NCBI GenBank assembly: GCA_963691755.1
Contig: OY829366.1
Location: 2,356,001 to 2,420,000 of the forward strand
Origin: Dinoroseobacter sp013215265
GTDB taxonomy: Bacteria; Pseudomonadota; Alphaproteobacteria; Rhodobacterales; Rhodobacteraceae
Direction of reading: 5' to 3'
Length of the DNA: 64,000 nt
Position numbers and translations under genes: made by a program. Within the stretch, counting starts at the first letter, position 1; each line of letters starts with the position of its first letter. The notes below the pieces were generated by a model that worked only from the letters and a program-made list of their open reading frames with translations, was not told the DNA's origin and did no database searches. Below are positions 34,376 to 43,399 of this stretch, piece after piece.

Positions 34376-35017
34376 TTGAAACGCCGCGGTCTTCTTGTGA
34401 TTTTGTCGTCACCCTCAGGTGCAGGCAAGTCCACGCTCGCCAGACGCCTCCGCGCATGGGATACGAGCCTGGAGTTTTCAATCTCTGCGACCACCCGCGC
34501 TCCTAGGCCCGGAGAAAAAGACGGTCGCGAGTATTTTTTCCATACAAAGAAAAGCTTTCAAGCCCAAGTAGAAAAAGGCGAAATGCTGGAGCACGCAGAG
34601 GTGTTTGGGAACTTCTACGGCTCTCCAAAGGCTCCAGTTCAGGCAGCGATTGATGATGGTCGAGATGTTCTGTTCGACATTGACTGGCAAGGCGGGCAAC
34701 AGGTCCGTGAATCAAGCTTGGGAAAGCACACGCTTTCGATCTTCATCCTTCCGCCATCAATCGCGGAACTTGAAAGACGGCTCATCAAGCGCGCGCAAGA
34801 TAACCCAGAAGTCATAGAGCGTCGTATGAAAGAAAGCCGAGACGAGATCAGCCACTGGCCAGAATACGACTATGTTCTGGTTAATGATGACCTCGATGCG
34901 ACAGAAGAAAAGCTCCGAACAATTCTCAGCGCCGAGCGCTTGAGACGCAGCCAGCAACCCGGTCTCGTGGATGTTGTTCGCAACTTGAATTCCGAATTTG
35001 AGGATCGACGCACATGA
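34376..35017 (+). CDS. gmk: guanylate kinase
   Basis: A 213-residue GMP kinase. I start at TTG 34376: a GGAG site lies at 34365-34368 with 7-nt spacing, and family length agrees; a GTG at 34346 overlapping yicC is less likely. P-loop SSPSGAGKS near 11-19; the GMP-binding TTRAPRPGEKDGREYFFHT and DIDWQGGQQVR motifs are intact. It ends with an ATGA overlap with the gamma carbonic anhydrase gene. Confidence 0.95.
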   Translation: MKRRGLLVILSSPSGAGKSTLARRLRAWDTSLEFSISATTRAPRPGEKDGREYFFHTKKSFQAQVEKGEMLEHAEVFGNFYGSPKAPVQAAIDDGRDVLFDIDWQGGQQVRESSLGKHTLSIFILPPSIAELERRLIKRAQDNPEVIERRMKESRDEISHWPEYDYVLVNDDLDATEEKLRTILSAERLRRSQQPGLVDVVRNLNSEFEDRRT

Positions 35018-35541
35018 GCCTGTTTTCAATCGATAATATCGAACCCATCACGCCAGATTCGGATGATTTCTGGATTGCACACTCAGCCGTTCTGATTGGC
35101 GCTGTTACCTTGGAAGAGGCAACTTCGGTCTGGTTCGGTTCCGTTCTACGTGGCGACAATGAAATGATCACAGTGGGAGCAGGCAGCAACATTCAAGAGA
35201 ACTCGGTCCTTCACACGGACCCCGGCTGTCCGCTGACCATTGGCACCGGCTGTACAATTGGACACAAGACCATCCTGCATGGATGCACCATTGGCGACAA
35301 TTCACTCATCGGGATGGGCGCATGTGTTTTGAATGGCGCCGAAATTGGTAAGAACTGCCTGATTGGGGCAGGGGCTCTTGTGACCCAGGGTAAGAAAATC
35401 CCAGATGGCTCTATGGTGGTCGGAGCGCCAGCAAAAGTTGTGCGTGCGCTCACAGAAGAAGAAATTGAAGGCCTCAGGGCCTCTGCCATCGGATACCAGA
35501 AAAACATGCGTCGCTTCAAAGTCGGTCTGCGCGCCCTCTAA
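35014..35541 (+). CDS. gamma-class carbonic anhydrase-family protein
   Basis: A 175-residue hexapeptide-repeat (left-handed beta-helix) protein of the gamma carbonic anhydrase/PaaY family. Its three zinc-ligand histidines are present in turn: SVLHTDPGCP, GHKTILHGC and further along the helix. Such proteins bind metal and may hydrate CO2, but many have weak or unproven activity. Translationally coupled to gmk by a 4-bp overlap, followed 25 nt later by metC. Confidence 0.88.
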   Translation: MSLFSIDNIEPITPDSDDFWIAHSAVLIGAVTLEEATSVWFGSVLRGDNEMITVGAGSNIQENSVLHTDPGCPLTIGTGCTIGHKTILHGCTIGDNSLIGMGACVLNGAEIGKNCLIGAGALVTQGKKIPDGSMVVGAPAKVVRALTEEEIEGLRASAIGYQKNMRRFKVGLRAL

Positions 35542-35566
35542 ACTACCAAAGTTCAAGGACTTTTTA

Positions 35567-36742
35567 ATGTCAAACGCTCCGAAAGACACCGTGCGCGGCA
35601 TTGACTGGCCCGATAGCGTAAGCTTGGCCATCGGCACACCACTACAACCCTCCGTGGTCTATAAAACCAGCGATGTCGAAATGCTTCATGCGCAATACGA
35701 GGGCCGTGCCGAAGGGTTCACCTATTCTCGCGAAGGACACCCAAACGCGACTGTTTTGGCAAAAAAGGTAGACCTGCTCGAAGGTGCGACGGGCGGCATG
35801 ATGACCGGTTCCGGCATGAGCGCGATTACAGCCGTATTTTTTGGTCTTCTAAAGGCGGGCGATCACGTTTTGGGCGGGGACCAGCTATATGGTCGTTCCC
35901 TTCGAATGATGAAGACTGAATTGCCTCGTTTCGACATCGACACCGGCTTTTTTGACCCCACCGACGCCAACAGTTTACGTGAAGCGATCAGGCCCAATAC
36001 CAGGATGATTTTGGTAGAGGTTGTGTCGAACCCAACCCTCCGTGTGGCTGACATGCAGGCTATTTATCAGATCGCACGCGAAAAAGGCGTGTTGGTGGTG
36101 GTGGACAATACATTCACCACACCCCGTGGTTACCGACCGTTCGATCATGGAGCAGACATCGTCCTGCACTCGGTTACAAAGCTCCTGGCAGGTCACTCAG
36201 ATGCTATGCTTGGATATGTCGCCGCTCAGAATCCGGCCCACTCTCAAGCCATCTGGGACGTCATAGTGACGATGGGCCTGACGGCGAGCCCATATGATTG
36301 CTGGATGGCTGAACGCGGCATGCATTCGTTTGATCTGCGCTTCGAGCGCGCGTGCAAGAATGCCAGCATCGTTGCCGCAGAAATTGCAAAGCTTCCGAAT
36401 GTCTTACGTGTCTTATACCCAGAACGCTCCGACCACCCCGATACCGCCCGTATCCCTTCAATTATGGGTGCAAACTTTGGCAATATGGTCAGCTTCGAAA
36501 TTGCAGGCGGCCACAAAGCGGCGCAGAGATTGACAGAAAGTTGTGACCTTGCGTTCGCGCCGACCTTAGGGGACGTCGCGAGCACGTTATCGCATCCCGC
36601 GTCCAGTTCGCACCGCGGGCTTACAAGCGACGAACGCGCGGCGCTTGGCATGTCCGACGGATTTTTCAGACTGTCAGTCGGAATAGAAAACCCTGATACG
36701 CTCGCCTCGCTGCTTGTGAAGGCAATATCGGCCGCTGCATAG
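35567..36742 (+). CDS. metC: MetC, cystathionine beta-lyase
   Basis: A 391-residue PLP enzyme of the Cys/Met metabolism family, releasing homocysteine from cystathionine. I start at ATG 35567; upstream codons are the C-terminus of the preceding gene in another frame. Motifs: TYSREGHPNATVLAKK, GSGMSAITAVFFGLLKAGDH, LYGRSLRMM, PNPTLRVAD-like (SNPTLRVAD), VVVDNTFTTP, and the PLP lysine in HSVTKLLAGHSD. MetC and methionine gamma-lyase are close, so the exact specificity is likely but not certain. Confidence 0.88.
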   Translation: MSNAPKDTVRGIDWPDSVSLAIGTPLQPSVVYKTSDVEMLHAQYEGRAEGFTYSREGHPNATVLAKKVDLLEGATGGMMTGSGMSAITAVFFGLLKAGDHVLGGDQLYGRSLRMMKTELPRFDIDTGFFDPTDANSLREAIRPNTRMILVEVVSNPTLRVADMQAIYQIAREKGVLVVVDNTFTTPRGYRPFDHGADIVLHSVTKLLAGHSDAMLGYVAAQNPAHSQAIWDVIVTMGLTASPYDCWMAERGMHSFDLRFERACKNASIVAAEIAKLPNVLRVLYPERSDHPDTARIPSIMGANFGNMVSFEIAGGHKAAQRLTESCDLAFAPTLGDVASTLSHPASSSHRGLTSDERAALGMSDGFFRLSVGIENPDTLASLLVKAISAAA

Positions 36743-36750
36743 AGGTCGAC

Positions 36751-37191
36751 TTAGGCCAGAGTGCGCCACGCAGCCTGGGGTGTGATCAATTCGACTTGGA
36801 TATTTATGGCCGCCGACTGGATTTCTCGCGCGACTATTTCAGGTCGTGGTAGGTGTGGGGTAAGCACTTGCAATTCGCCACAAAACCCAAGTTCAGAAAG
36901 GTGGCGAGCAATATCAAGTGCATCGAAATCCATCGCGGTGAGGGGCGCCACCACGCGGAACAACCCACGTTCGATCAGATCAACGGAAAGTTCGGTGTAA
37001 TGACTGACTGAGTTCAATGCAGCATCCGGGTCCAAAATTTCAGACAAAGCAGCCATATCGCGGGGCGTCATTGCGATCATAACTGTCAGATCTGAAGAAC
37101 CTTTGTGCGCATTTCTATTGGCTGCAACCGACTTTGGACGTTTGCGTCTCTCCACGACCTGCGTCGGGTGGATTCCAGTTGTACTGCTCAT
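36751..37191 (-). CDS. receiver-like protein of unknown function
   Basis: A 146-residue protein I do not recognise by family. Its C-terminal half shows a pattern resembling a degenerate CheY-like receiver fold: a strand RGLFRVVAPL, a helix DFDALDIARHLSELGF and a strand GELQVLTPHL, but without the acidic pocket that would accept phosphate. It is convergent with metC and divergent from phoR, sharing the region with the TTGC/GCAA repeats (37261-37310). A stand-alone adaptor in phosphate or stress signalling is a possibility drawn only from position. Confidence 0.55.
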   Translation of the reverse strand: MSSTTGIHPTQVVERRKRPKSVAANRNAHKGSSDLTVMIAMTPRDMAALSEILDPDAALNSVSHYTELSVDLIERGLFRVVAPLTAMDFDALDIARHLSELGFCGELQVLTPHLPRPEIVAREIQSAAINIQVELITPQAAWRTLA

Positions 37192-37260
37192 TCAGCCCCT
37201 CAGTGCATTGAACTTGCGTGACCCCATTGCACGAAAGCCTTTACCAGTATACTTGGGGCA

Positions 37261-37310
37261 TTTGCGTATTGCAAACTTGAGTTTTGCGTAATGCATTGCA
37301 AAATGCAAAA
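37261..37310. promoter_or_regulatory. cluster of TTGC/GCAA inverted repeats
   Basis: Within 50 bp there is TTTGC-GTATT-GCAAA (37261-37275), then TTTTGC at 37282-37287 facing GCAAAA at 37298-37303 across 10 bp, with a further GCAAAA at 37305-37310. It lies 70 bp upstream of the minus-strand receiver-like gene and about 110 bp before phoR. It looks like a multi-copy operator; the cognate regulator is unknown. Confidence 0.5.
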
Positions 37311-37418
37311 CTGATTAAACCACTAACTTCCCTTTCAAACTAAGGGACTTGCCGCTATGGCGAGGCAACTGTTGAGACTATCGTCGGCCTTCCAACCAGT
37401 GAAATTCGGAAAATAGAC

Positions 37419-38459
37419 ATGTCCATAACCGAAGCCTTGGAAATAATTGATTCAATCCCGATTCCCGCGTTCGCTGTTTTATCAGATGCCCGTATTGCTG
37501 CAGCAAATGAAGAAGCAATTTCATTACTGGGCAGCCAAATCCTCAATAGACATTATGTGACGGCATTACGCCAACCCGGAATCCTGGCTGCAATTGACAA
37601 TTCTATTCGCACCATGGGCCGCGCGTCGGGGACCTATACCATAAGCTCCGAAAGCGGCGAAGAACGCTACAAGGTGGTTGCAACGCCACTTGGGAAGGGA
37701 TCAGCCGAAGCAACATTGGTTTGTTTCGAAAACATCTCCGACCTTCACACTGCCGGACTGATGCGACGTGATTTTGTCGCGAATGTAAGCCATGAATTGC
37801 GTACTCCGTTGACCGCAGTGGTTGGCTTCATTGAGACACTCCGCGGACCCGCACGTAACGATCCGGATGCGCAGGACCGGTTTCTTGGCATGATGCTGAA
37901 GGAGTCGCAGCGCATGAACAGGCTGGTGGATGATCTTCTGTCTCTTAGCCGTGTTGAGGCGGCCGAACGCCAGAGACCTTCTGACCCGGTTTCAATACGC
38001 GAAGTTGTCGAAGCTTCCATTTCCTCTCTGGCCAAACCACTCCAAGAGGCTGAAGTCGAGATCACCTTTGATATCCCCGACGCAGATATCGAGCTGCAGG
38101 GCGACCGAGATCAGTTACGTCAGGTGATGAACAACCTCCTTGAGAACGCGCTCAAATATGGCGCGCAGGGTGGCATGATCCGTATCAAGGTTTATGAGGT
38201 AGGACATGACGCGCTTCTAAGAACCAAAGCTGCGAGGGTCGAGGTTACGGATTCTGGGCTTGGAATTGATCCGATTCATCTGCCGCGTCTAACAGAACGA
38301 TTCTACCGGATCGATGAGCACCGCTCTCGGGAAATGGGGGGTACCGGGCTTGGTTTGGCCATTGTGAAGCACATTGTCAGTCGGCATCGTGGCCGCATTG
38401 AGATAGATAGCACAAAGGGCAAAGGCAGTCGGTTTTCAATTATTATCCCTGTTTTATAG
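37419..38459 (+). CDS. phoR: PhoR-like sensor histidine kinase, soluble
   Basis: A 346-residue histidine kinase with a PAS-like N-terminal domain (about 5-110, IDSIPIPAFAVLSDARIAAANEEAISLLG), HisKA with phospho-acceptor His125 in VANVSHELRTPL, and HATPase_c with the N, G1 and G2 boxes (NNLLENALKYG, DSGLGI, GGTGLGLAI). Unlike E. coli PhoR no transmembrane helices are visible; the PAS starts at once. It precedes pstS and the phosphate uptake genes, while its partner PhoB is at the end of the cluster. Phosphate sensing is therefore likely relayed from Pst/PhoU. Confidence 0.9.
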   Translation: MSITEALEIIDSIPIPAFAVLSDARIAAANEEAISLLGSQILNRHYVTALRQPGILAAIDNSIRTMGRASGTYTISSESGEERYKVVATPLGKGSAEATLVCFENISDLHTAGLMRRDFVANVSHELRTPLTAVVGFIETLRGPARNDPDAQDRFLGMMLKESQRMNRLVDDLLSLSRVEAAERQRPSDPVSIREVVEASISSLAKPLQEAEVEITFDIPDADIELQGDRDQLRQVMNNLLENALKYGAQGGMIRIKVYEVGHDALLRTKAARVEVTDSGLGIDPIHLPRLTERFYRIDEHRSREMGGTGLGLAIVKHIVSRHRGRIEIDSTKGKGSRFSIIIPVL

Positions 38460-38528
38460 CGACTTAAGCACTTTAATGTGGGATAAATTCGACGATGCGA
38501 ATGGGCTTAGTACCAGACACATTACTGG

Positions 38529-38561
38529 CGTCATAAAACTGTTACACAACTGTCACAAAAG
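38529..38561 (+). promoter_or_regulatory. Pho box: three 11-bp direct repeats
   Basis: Three tandem 11-mers, CGTCATAAAAC, TGTTACACAAC and TGTCACAAAAG, follow the PhoB half-site pattern (TGTCA-YAAAA). They lie 76 bp before pstS. PhoB-P binds such repeats and activates with sigma-70, so this is the likely phosphate-starvation promoter for pstS and the genes after it. Confidence 0.85.
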
Positions 38562-38636
38562 CATAGCGGAACGCGCCTAGCACTCGCGCCAAGCGTCGTT
38601 GTCGACGCCTGTTATTGAGAAACTTAGGAGCTCTGA

Positions 38637-39662
38637 ATGTCTCTCAAATTGATCGCTGCATCGACCATTGTTATTGCATCCGTTGCCACCGCTGCTTCTG
38701 CTCGTGACCAGGTTCAGATCGCAGGTTCTTCGACCGTTCTGCCCTATGCAGTTATTGTTGCGGAAGCATTTGGTGAGAACTTTGACTTTCCAACCCCGGT
38801 TGTTGAATCCGGCGGTTCGTCCGCGGGCCTGAAACGCTTCTGTGAAGGCGTTGGCGAGAACACAATTGATATCGCGAACGCATCGCGCGCTATTCGTGAC
38901 CGTGAAATCGCGGCCTGCGCTGAGGCTGGCGTGACCGATATTATCGAAGTACGCATCGGCTACGACGGAATCGTTTTCGCGTCTCAGATCGATGGCCCGG
39001 CCTACACTGCCTTCACTCCCTCGGATATATTTAACGCTCTCGCTCCGAAAGTGTTGGTTGACGGTGCGCTTGTCGACAACCCACACCAGCAGTGGGCAGA
39101 CTTCAACGCTGAACTTCCGGCTGCCGATATCCTGGCTTTCATCCCAGGTACCAAGCACGGGACACGCGAAGTATTTGAAGAAAAGGTTGTCGCGGCAGGT
39201 TGTAAAGCAACCGGTGCCATGCAGGCCATGATGGACGCAGGCATGTCAGAGGATGATGCTGAGGATGCGTGCCTTGAAGTACGCACCGATGGCAAATCCG
39301 TGGATATCGACGGCGACTACACCGAAACCCTGGCACGGATCGACGCCAACTCCAACGGTATCGGCGTGTTTGGTCTGTCTTTCTACGAAAACAATACAGA
39401 CAAGCTGAAGGTTGCGACCATGTCCGGCGTCGTTCCATCAACTGAGTCGATTTCCACAGGTGAATATCCGGTATCGCGTCCGCTCTACTTCTACATCAAA
39501 GCGGCGCATATCGGTGTGATCCCAGGATTGCAGGAATTTGCATCCTTCTTCGTTGCTGACGAAATCGCAGGTCCATTTGGACCACTTGCAGAATACGGGC
39601 TCGTATCTGATCCAGAGCTTTCAGAGACCCAGGCAAAGGTGGCGACTGCGTCAGCCATGTAA
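38637..39662 (+). CDS. pstS: PstS, phosphate-binding periplasmic protein
   Basis: A 341-residue periplasmic protein that captures inorganic phosphate for the Pst transporter. A signal peptide (1-22, AASTIVIASVATAASA) precedes the mature chain beginning VQIAGSSTVLPYA, with the phosphate-loop motifs (SGGSSAGLKRFCEG, GTKHGTREVFEEK). It is of the long alphaproteobacterial type. Driven by the Pho box upstream; a hairpin after it (39671-39695) probably reduces read-through into pstC, keeping PstS in excess. Confidence 0.94.
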   Translation: MSLKLIAASTIVIASVATAASARDQVQIAGSSTVLPYAVIVAEAFGENFDFPTPVVESGGSSAGLKRFCEGVGENTIDIANASRAIRDREIAACAEAGVTDIIEVRIGYDGIVFASQIDGPAYTAFTPSDIFNALAPKVLVDGALVDNPHQQWADFNAELPAADILAFIPGTKHGTREVFEEKVVAAGCKATGAMQAMMDAGMSEDDAEDACLEVRTDGKSVDIDGDYTETLARIDANSNGIGVFGLSFYENNTDKLKVATMSGVVPSTESISTGEYPVSRPLYFYIKAAHIGVIPGLQEFASFFVADEIAGPFGPLAEYGLVSDPELSETQAKVATASAM

Positions 39663-39670
39663 CTTTCGCG

Positions 39671-39695
39671 GGTGGCGCGCCTTTGGTGCGCCACC
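39671..39695 (+). terminator. hairpin/terminator between pstS and pstC
   Basis: 8-bp stem GGTGGCGC/GCGCCACC around a 9-nt loop, followed by TTCTTTTC. It lies just behind the pstS stop within the pst operon, so it may act as a partial terminator or RNA stabiliser that leaves more PstS than permease. Confidence 0.6.
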
Positions 39696-39761
39696 TTCTT
39701 TTCGCCTGTCAGCCGTGTCAGGCATTTTGTTTTTGGGGCGGATTGACCGCTAGGACCTGAC

Positions 39762-41231
39762 ATGCCTTTGCTTTGGCTTCTTCTTCTGATCCTTGCAATC
39801 GCAGGCGTGGGCTATCTGTTGGGACGCAACCGCGCGCTCAGAAGCGCGGGCGGCGAAATTCGCAAACTACACTCTCTGCCATCTTATTATGGGTATAACG
39901 GCGCTTTGGTGACCGCAGTTCCCGCGATCATTTTCATGATGATCTGGCTCCTCATTCAGCCAATTCTCATCGAAAATCGCACAGTCATTCTGATACCGGA
40001 TGACGCAATTGCAGAGGACAGCACCCGCGATCTGGTTATGAGCGATGTGCGCCGTATTGCTGAGGGTCTGGATCGCCTTATTGCTGAAGGTGCGTTGTCC
40101 GCGACCGAAATCGGAGATCTACGCACTGAAACAACCGACATCCGGGAAATGCTTGGTGATGTTGGCGTCGCGTTGGGGGCAGAGGTGCAACCAGCAGTGC
40201 TAAATGCTGCACTTAGCTACCGCGCATTAAGGGCCACCTCGTCGATGTGGATGACAATCTGCGTGATCGGGGTCGCAGTTCTTGGACTGGCCATGGCGGT
40301 AACGCGCACAAACGCAACGTTCAGAGCGCGTAACTCCGTAGAAGCGGTGATCCTTACGCTTTTGATGCTTGCGTCCACGCTGGCAATCCTGACGACGCTC
40401 GGCATCGTCCTGTCGATGCTCTTTGAGGCGCGAAACTTTTTCAGCCAGTATCCCTGGCAAGACTTCTTTTTCGGGCTCACTTGGGCGCCGTCCTTTTCGG
40501 GACGGGGCGGGGGGTCCGAGCTTGGCATCATCCCACTTCTCTGGGGCACGCTCTACGTGTCGCTCATCGCATTGCTGGTGGCTGTGCCAATTGGGCTATT
40601 CGCTGCTATTTATCTTAGCGAATACGCCGGTCCCAAAATGCGCGCCTTTGCAAAACCGTTGATCGAGATTCTGGCGGGTATACCCACCATCGTATACGGT
40701 CTTTTTGCGCTCATTACCGTGGGCCCGCTCTTGCGGGACTATTTCGCGGAGCCCTTTGGCCTGGGCAACGGCTCGTCGTCGGTGATGACCGCGGGCGTTG
40801 TTATGGGCATCATGCTCATCCCGTTTGTCAGCTCACTTTCGGACGACATCATCAACGCTGTGCCGCAATCTTTGCGTGACGGGTCATTTGGGTTGGGAGC
40901 AACCCACTCTGAAACGATCCGACAGGTCGTCATCCCCGCAGCCTTGCCCGGGATCGTTGGGGCAGTCCTGCTCGCCGCGTCACGCGCCATAGGCGAAACG
41001 ATGATCGTTGTTCTCGGGGCAGGGGCAGCGGCCAAGCTGGACTTGAACCCGTTTGAAGCCATGACAACTGTAACCGTGAAAATCGTCAGCCAGCTTACGG
41101 GCGACACGGACTTTTCAAGCCCGGAAACGCTTGTGGCCTTTGCGCTTGGCCTCACGCTTTTCGCCATCACGCTCGGGCTCAACATTCTGGCACTTTATAT
41201 CGTGCGGAAATACCGGGAGCAGTACGAATGA
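39762..41231 (+). CDS. pstC: PstC, phosphate ABC permease
   Basis: A 489-residue permease, longer than E. coli PstC because of an N-terminal extension with extra hydrophobic helices and a soluble segment (about 70-145). The BPD_transp_1 core has the coupling motif GLGATHSETIRQVVIPAALPGI. Overlaps pstA by 4 bp. With PstA it forms the membrane channel of the high-affinity phosphate system. Confidence 0.93.
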   Translation: MPLLWLLLLILAIAGVGYLLGRNRALRSAGGEIRKLHSLPSYYGYNGALVTAVPAIIFMMIWLLIQPILIENRTVILIPDDAIAEDSTRDLVMSDVRRIAEGLDRLIAEGALSATEIGDLRTETTDIREMLGDVGVALGAEVQPAVLNAALSYRALRATSSMWMTICVIGVAVLGLAMAVTRTNATFRARNSVEAVILTLLMLASTLAILTTLGIVLSMLFEARNFFSQYPWQDFFFGLTWAPSFSGRGGGSELGIIPLLWGTLYVSLIALLVAVPIGLFAAIYLSEYAGPKMRAFAKPLIEILAGIPTIVYGLFALITVGPLLRDYFAEPFGLGNGSSSVMTAGVVMGIMLIPFVSSLSDDIINAVPQSLRDGSFGLGATHSETIRQVVIPAALPGIVGAVLLAASRAIGETMIVVLGAGAAAKLDLNPFEAMTTVTVKIVSQLTGDTDFSSPETLVAFALGLTLFAITLGLNILALYIVRKYREQYE

Positions 41232-42583
41232 CCGACGCAACATCAGGCGTTGGCACAAGCCAGCCGCCCCGCAAAGCGTCTTTGCTGGAACTTGACGCCC
41301 GCACGAAGAAGCGAAATGCAGCGGAAGCTCGGTTCCGGACCTATGGGCTTGTCGCGGTCTGTGCAGGTCTCGTGGCCCTCGTTGTGCTGATGGTCTCGAT
41401 CGTCAACAATGGCGCCGGTGCGTTCAGCCAGACCTTTGTGACATTGCAGGTCGAGCTTCCAGCAGACCGGCTCGACAAGTCCGGCAATCGTAATCCCGAC
41501 GAAATGCGGGCTGTATCAACTTTCGGATACTCGCCATTAATCGCTGCGGCTGTGGTACGCTCATTGGAGGAAAACGGCATTTCCATCGAGGGGCTCTCGG
41601 CAAAAGATGCGGGCGGGATCATCTCAAAGGAAGCGCCCGCACAGCTGAGAAATTTCGTCCTTGCAAACCCCCAAACGCTTGATACCACCCGCGACTTTAC
41701 CTTTCTCGCCAATGGTCGGATCGATGGCTATTACAAAGGTCGCGTGACCTTCGCGTCGGCCGAGATGGACAAAAACGTCTCTCCTGCTCAGTTGCAGTTG
41801 GCGGATGCCTTGCTTGAGATTGGCGTGCTGGAAAGCAAGTTCAACACGCTGTTCTTCACCTCCCCCGATGCCTCCGGACAACGTCCCGAAGCCGCAGGGC
41901 TCGGCGTTGCGATTATCGGATCACTTTACATGATGCTGATCGTTCTGGCCCTCGCGCTGCCCATCGGTGTTGCCGCATCAATCTACCTTGAGGAATTCGC
42001 ACCGAAGAACAGGTTGACCGACCTGATCGAGGTGAACATCGCAAACCTTGCCGCTGTGCCCTCGATCGTGTTCGGGATCCTGGGTCTCGCGATCTTCATA
42101 AATTTCGCTGGCCTGCCGCAATCCGCCCCAATCGTTGGCGGTCTTGTCCTGACTTTGATGACACTTCCCACAATCATCATCGCAACCCGGGCTTCGTTGA
42201 AATCTGTACCGCCTTCGATCCGGCAAGCCGCACTTGGTATTGGCGCATCAAAGATGCAATCGGTGTTTCACCATGTGCTCCCACTCGCAGCGCCTGGGAT
42301 TTTGACCGGGACCATCATCGGACTGGCGCAGGCCCTTGGTGAAACCGCACCGCTTCTTTTGATCGGCATGGTCGCATTTGTGCGCGAGTTCCCAGCAGGC
42401 CCGCCTCAGGGGTTCTTTGATCCGGCCTCCGCCTTGCCCGTTCAGGTCTATAACTGGACGCAGAGGTCCGACCCTGCTTTTGTGGAACGGGCATCAGGTG
42501 CGATCATCGTGCTTCTGGTGTTCCTGATCCTTATGAATGCCATCGCAGTGCTTCTTCGCCGCCGGTTTGAGCGCCGCTGGTAA
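41228..42583 (+). CDS. pstA: PstA, phosphate ABC permease
   Basis: A 451-residue permease with an N-terminal cytosolic head (about 1-35), one helix, a large periplasmic-type segment (about 65-225), and the core domain with coupling motif ALGIGASKMQSVFHHVLPLAAPGI. The enlarged N-terminal part is characteristic of alphaproteobacterial PstA. It partners with PstC and PstB. 14 bp separates it from pstB. Confidence 0.93.
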   Translation: MTDATSGVGTSQPPRKASLLELDARTKKRNAAEARFRTYGLVAVCAGLVALVVLMVSIVNNGAGAFSQTFVTLQVELPADRLDKSGNRNPDEMRAVSTFGYSPLIAAAVVRSLEENGISIEGLSAKDAGGIISKEAPAQLRNFVLANPQTLDTTRDFTFLANGRIDGYYKGRVTFASAEMDKNVSPAQLQLADALLEIGVLESKFNTLFFTSPDASGQRPEAAGLGVAIIGSLYMMLIVLALALPIGVAASIYLEEFAPKNRLTDLIEVNIANLAAVPSIVFGILGLAIFINFAGLPQSAPIVGGLVLTLMTLPTIIIATRASLKSVPPSIRQAALGIGASKMQSVFHHVLPLAAPGILTGTIIGLAQALGETAPLLLIGMVAFVREFPAGPPQGFFDPASALPVQVYNWTQRSDPAFVERASGAIIVLLVFLILMNAIAVLLRRRFERRW

Positions 42584-42597
42584 AAAGGATTTGTCCA

Positions 42598-43395
42598 ATG
42601 AATGATATGCGATTTACGGAGAGAAACGTGGACAGCACTGAAATCAAGATCCGCGCAAAAAACGTGGACGTTTTCTACGGCGAAACCCACGCGATAAAGG
42701 GCGTCGATGTCGATATTCCGGAAAAGACCGTAACAGCTTTCATCGGTCCGTCCGGATGCGGCAAATCTACGTTTCTGCGCTGTTTGAACCGGATGAACGA
42801 TACAATCGACACGTGCCGCGTGACTGGCGATATCAAGCTGGATGACGAAGATATCTACGACAAGCGCGTTGATCCGGTACAGCTACGCGCCAAGGTTGGA
42901 ATGGTGTTTCAGAAACCAAACCCGTTTCCAAAATCGATTTACGACAATGTTGCCTATGGCCCCCGCATTCACGGACTTGCCGGGAACAAGGCAGAGCTGG
43001 ATCAGATCGTTGAAAAATCACTGCGCCGCGCAGCGTTGTGGGGTGAGGTCAAGGACAGGCTGGACGCGCCGGGAACAGGCCTTTCTGGGGGGCAACAGCA
43101 ACGCCTGTGCATTGCGCGCGCAGTGGCGACGGAACCAGAGGTTCTGTTGATGGATGAGCCTTGTTCAGCGCTTGACCCGATCGCAACCGCACAGGTCGAA
43201 GAATTGATCGACGAGTTGCGGGCGCGCTACTCAGTCGTCATCGTGACCCATTCCATGCAACAAGCCGCGCGCGTCAGCCAGAAAACCGCGTTCTTCCATC
43301 TGGGAGAACTCGTCGAGTTTGGCGAAACTGGTGCGATCTTCACCAAACCAGAAGACCCACGCACCGAAAGCTACATCACCGGACGGATCGGATAG
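42598..43395 (+). CDS. pstB: PstB, phosphate ABC ATPase
   Basis: A 265-residue ATPase energising phosphate uptake. Walker A is GPSGCGKST, the Q-loop is VGMVFQKPNPFP, the signature is LSGGQQQRLCIARA, Walker B is VLLMDEPCSALDP, with the VTHSMQQAARVS H-loop. PstB also helps signal phosphate status to PhoR via PhoU. ATG 42598 is used; a second ATG at 42604 is possible. It is followed 4 nt later by phoU. Confidence 0.96.
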   Translation: MNDMRFTERNVDSTEIKIRAKNVDVFYGETHAIKGVDVDIPEKTVTAFIGPSGCGKSTFLRCLNRMNDTIDTCRVTGDIKLDDEDIYDKRVDPVQLRAKVGMVFQKPNPFPKSIYDNVAYGPRIHGLAGNKAELDQIVEKSLRRAALWGEVKDRLDAPGTGLSGGQQQRLCIARAVATEPEVLLMDEPCSALDPIATAQVEELIDELRARYSVVIVTHSMQQAARVSQKTAFFHLGELVEFGETGAIFTKPEDPRTESYITGRIG

Positions 43396-43399
43396 AGCC

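Noticed and set aside
38577..39158. Minus-strand open frame over the pstS start
   Set aside because: Antisense to pstS, which has a signal peptide, Pho box and full family match.
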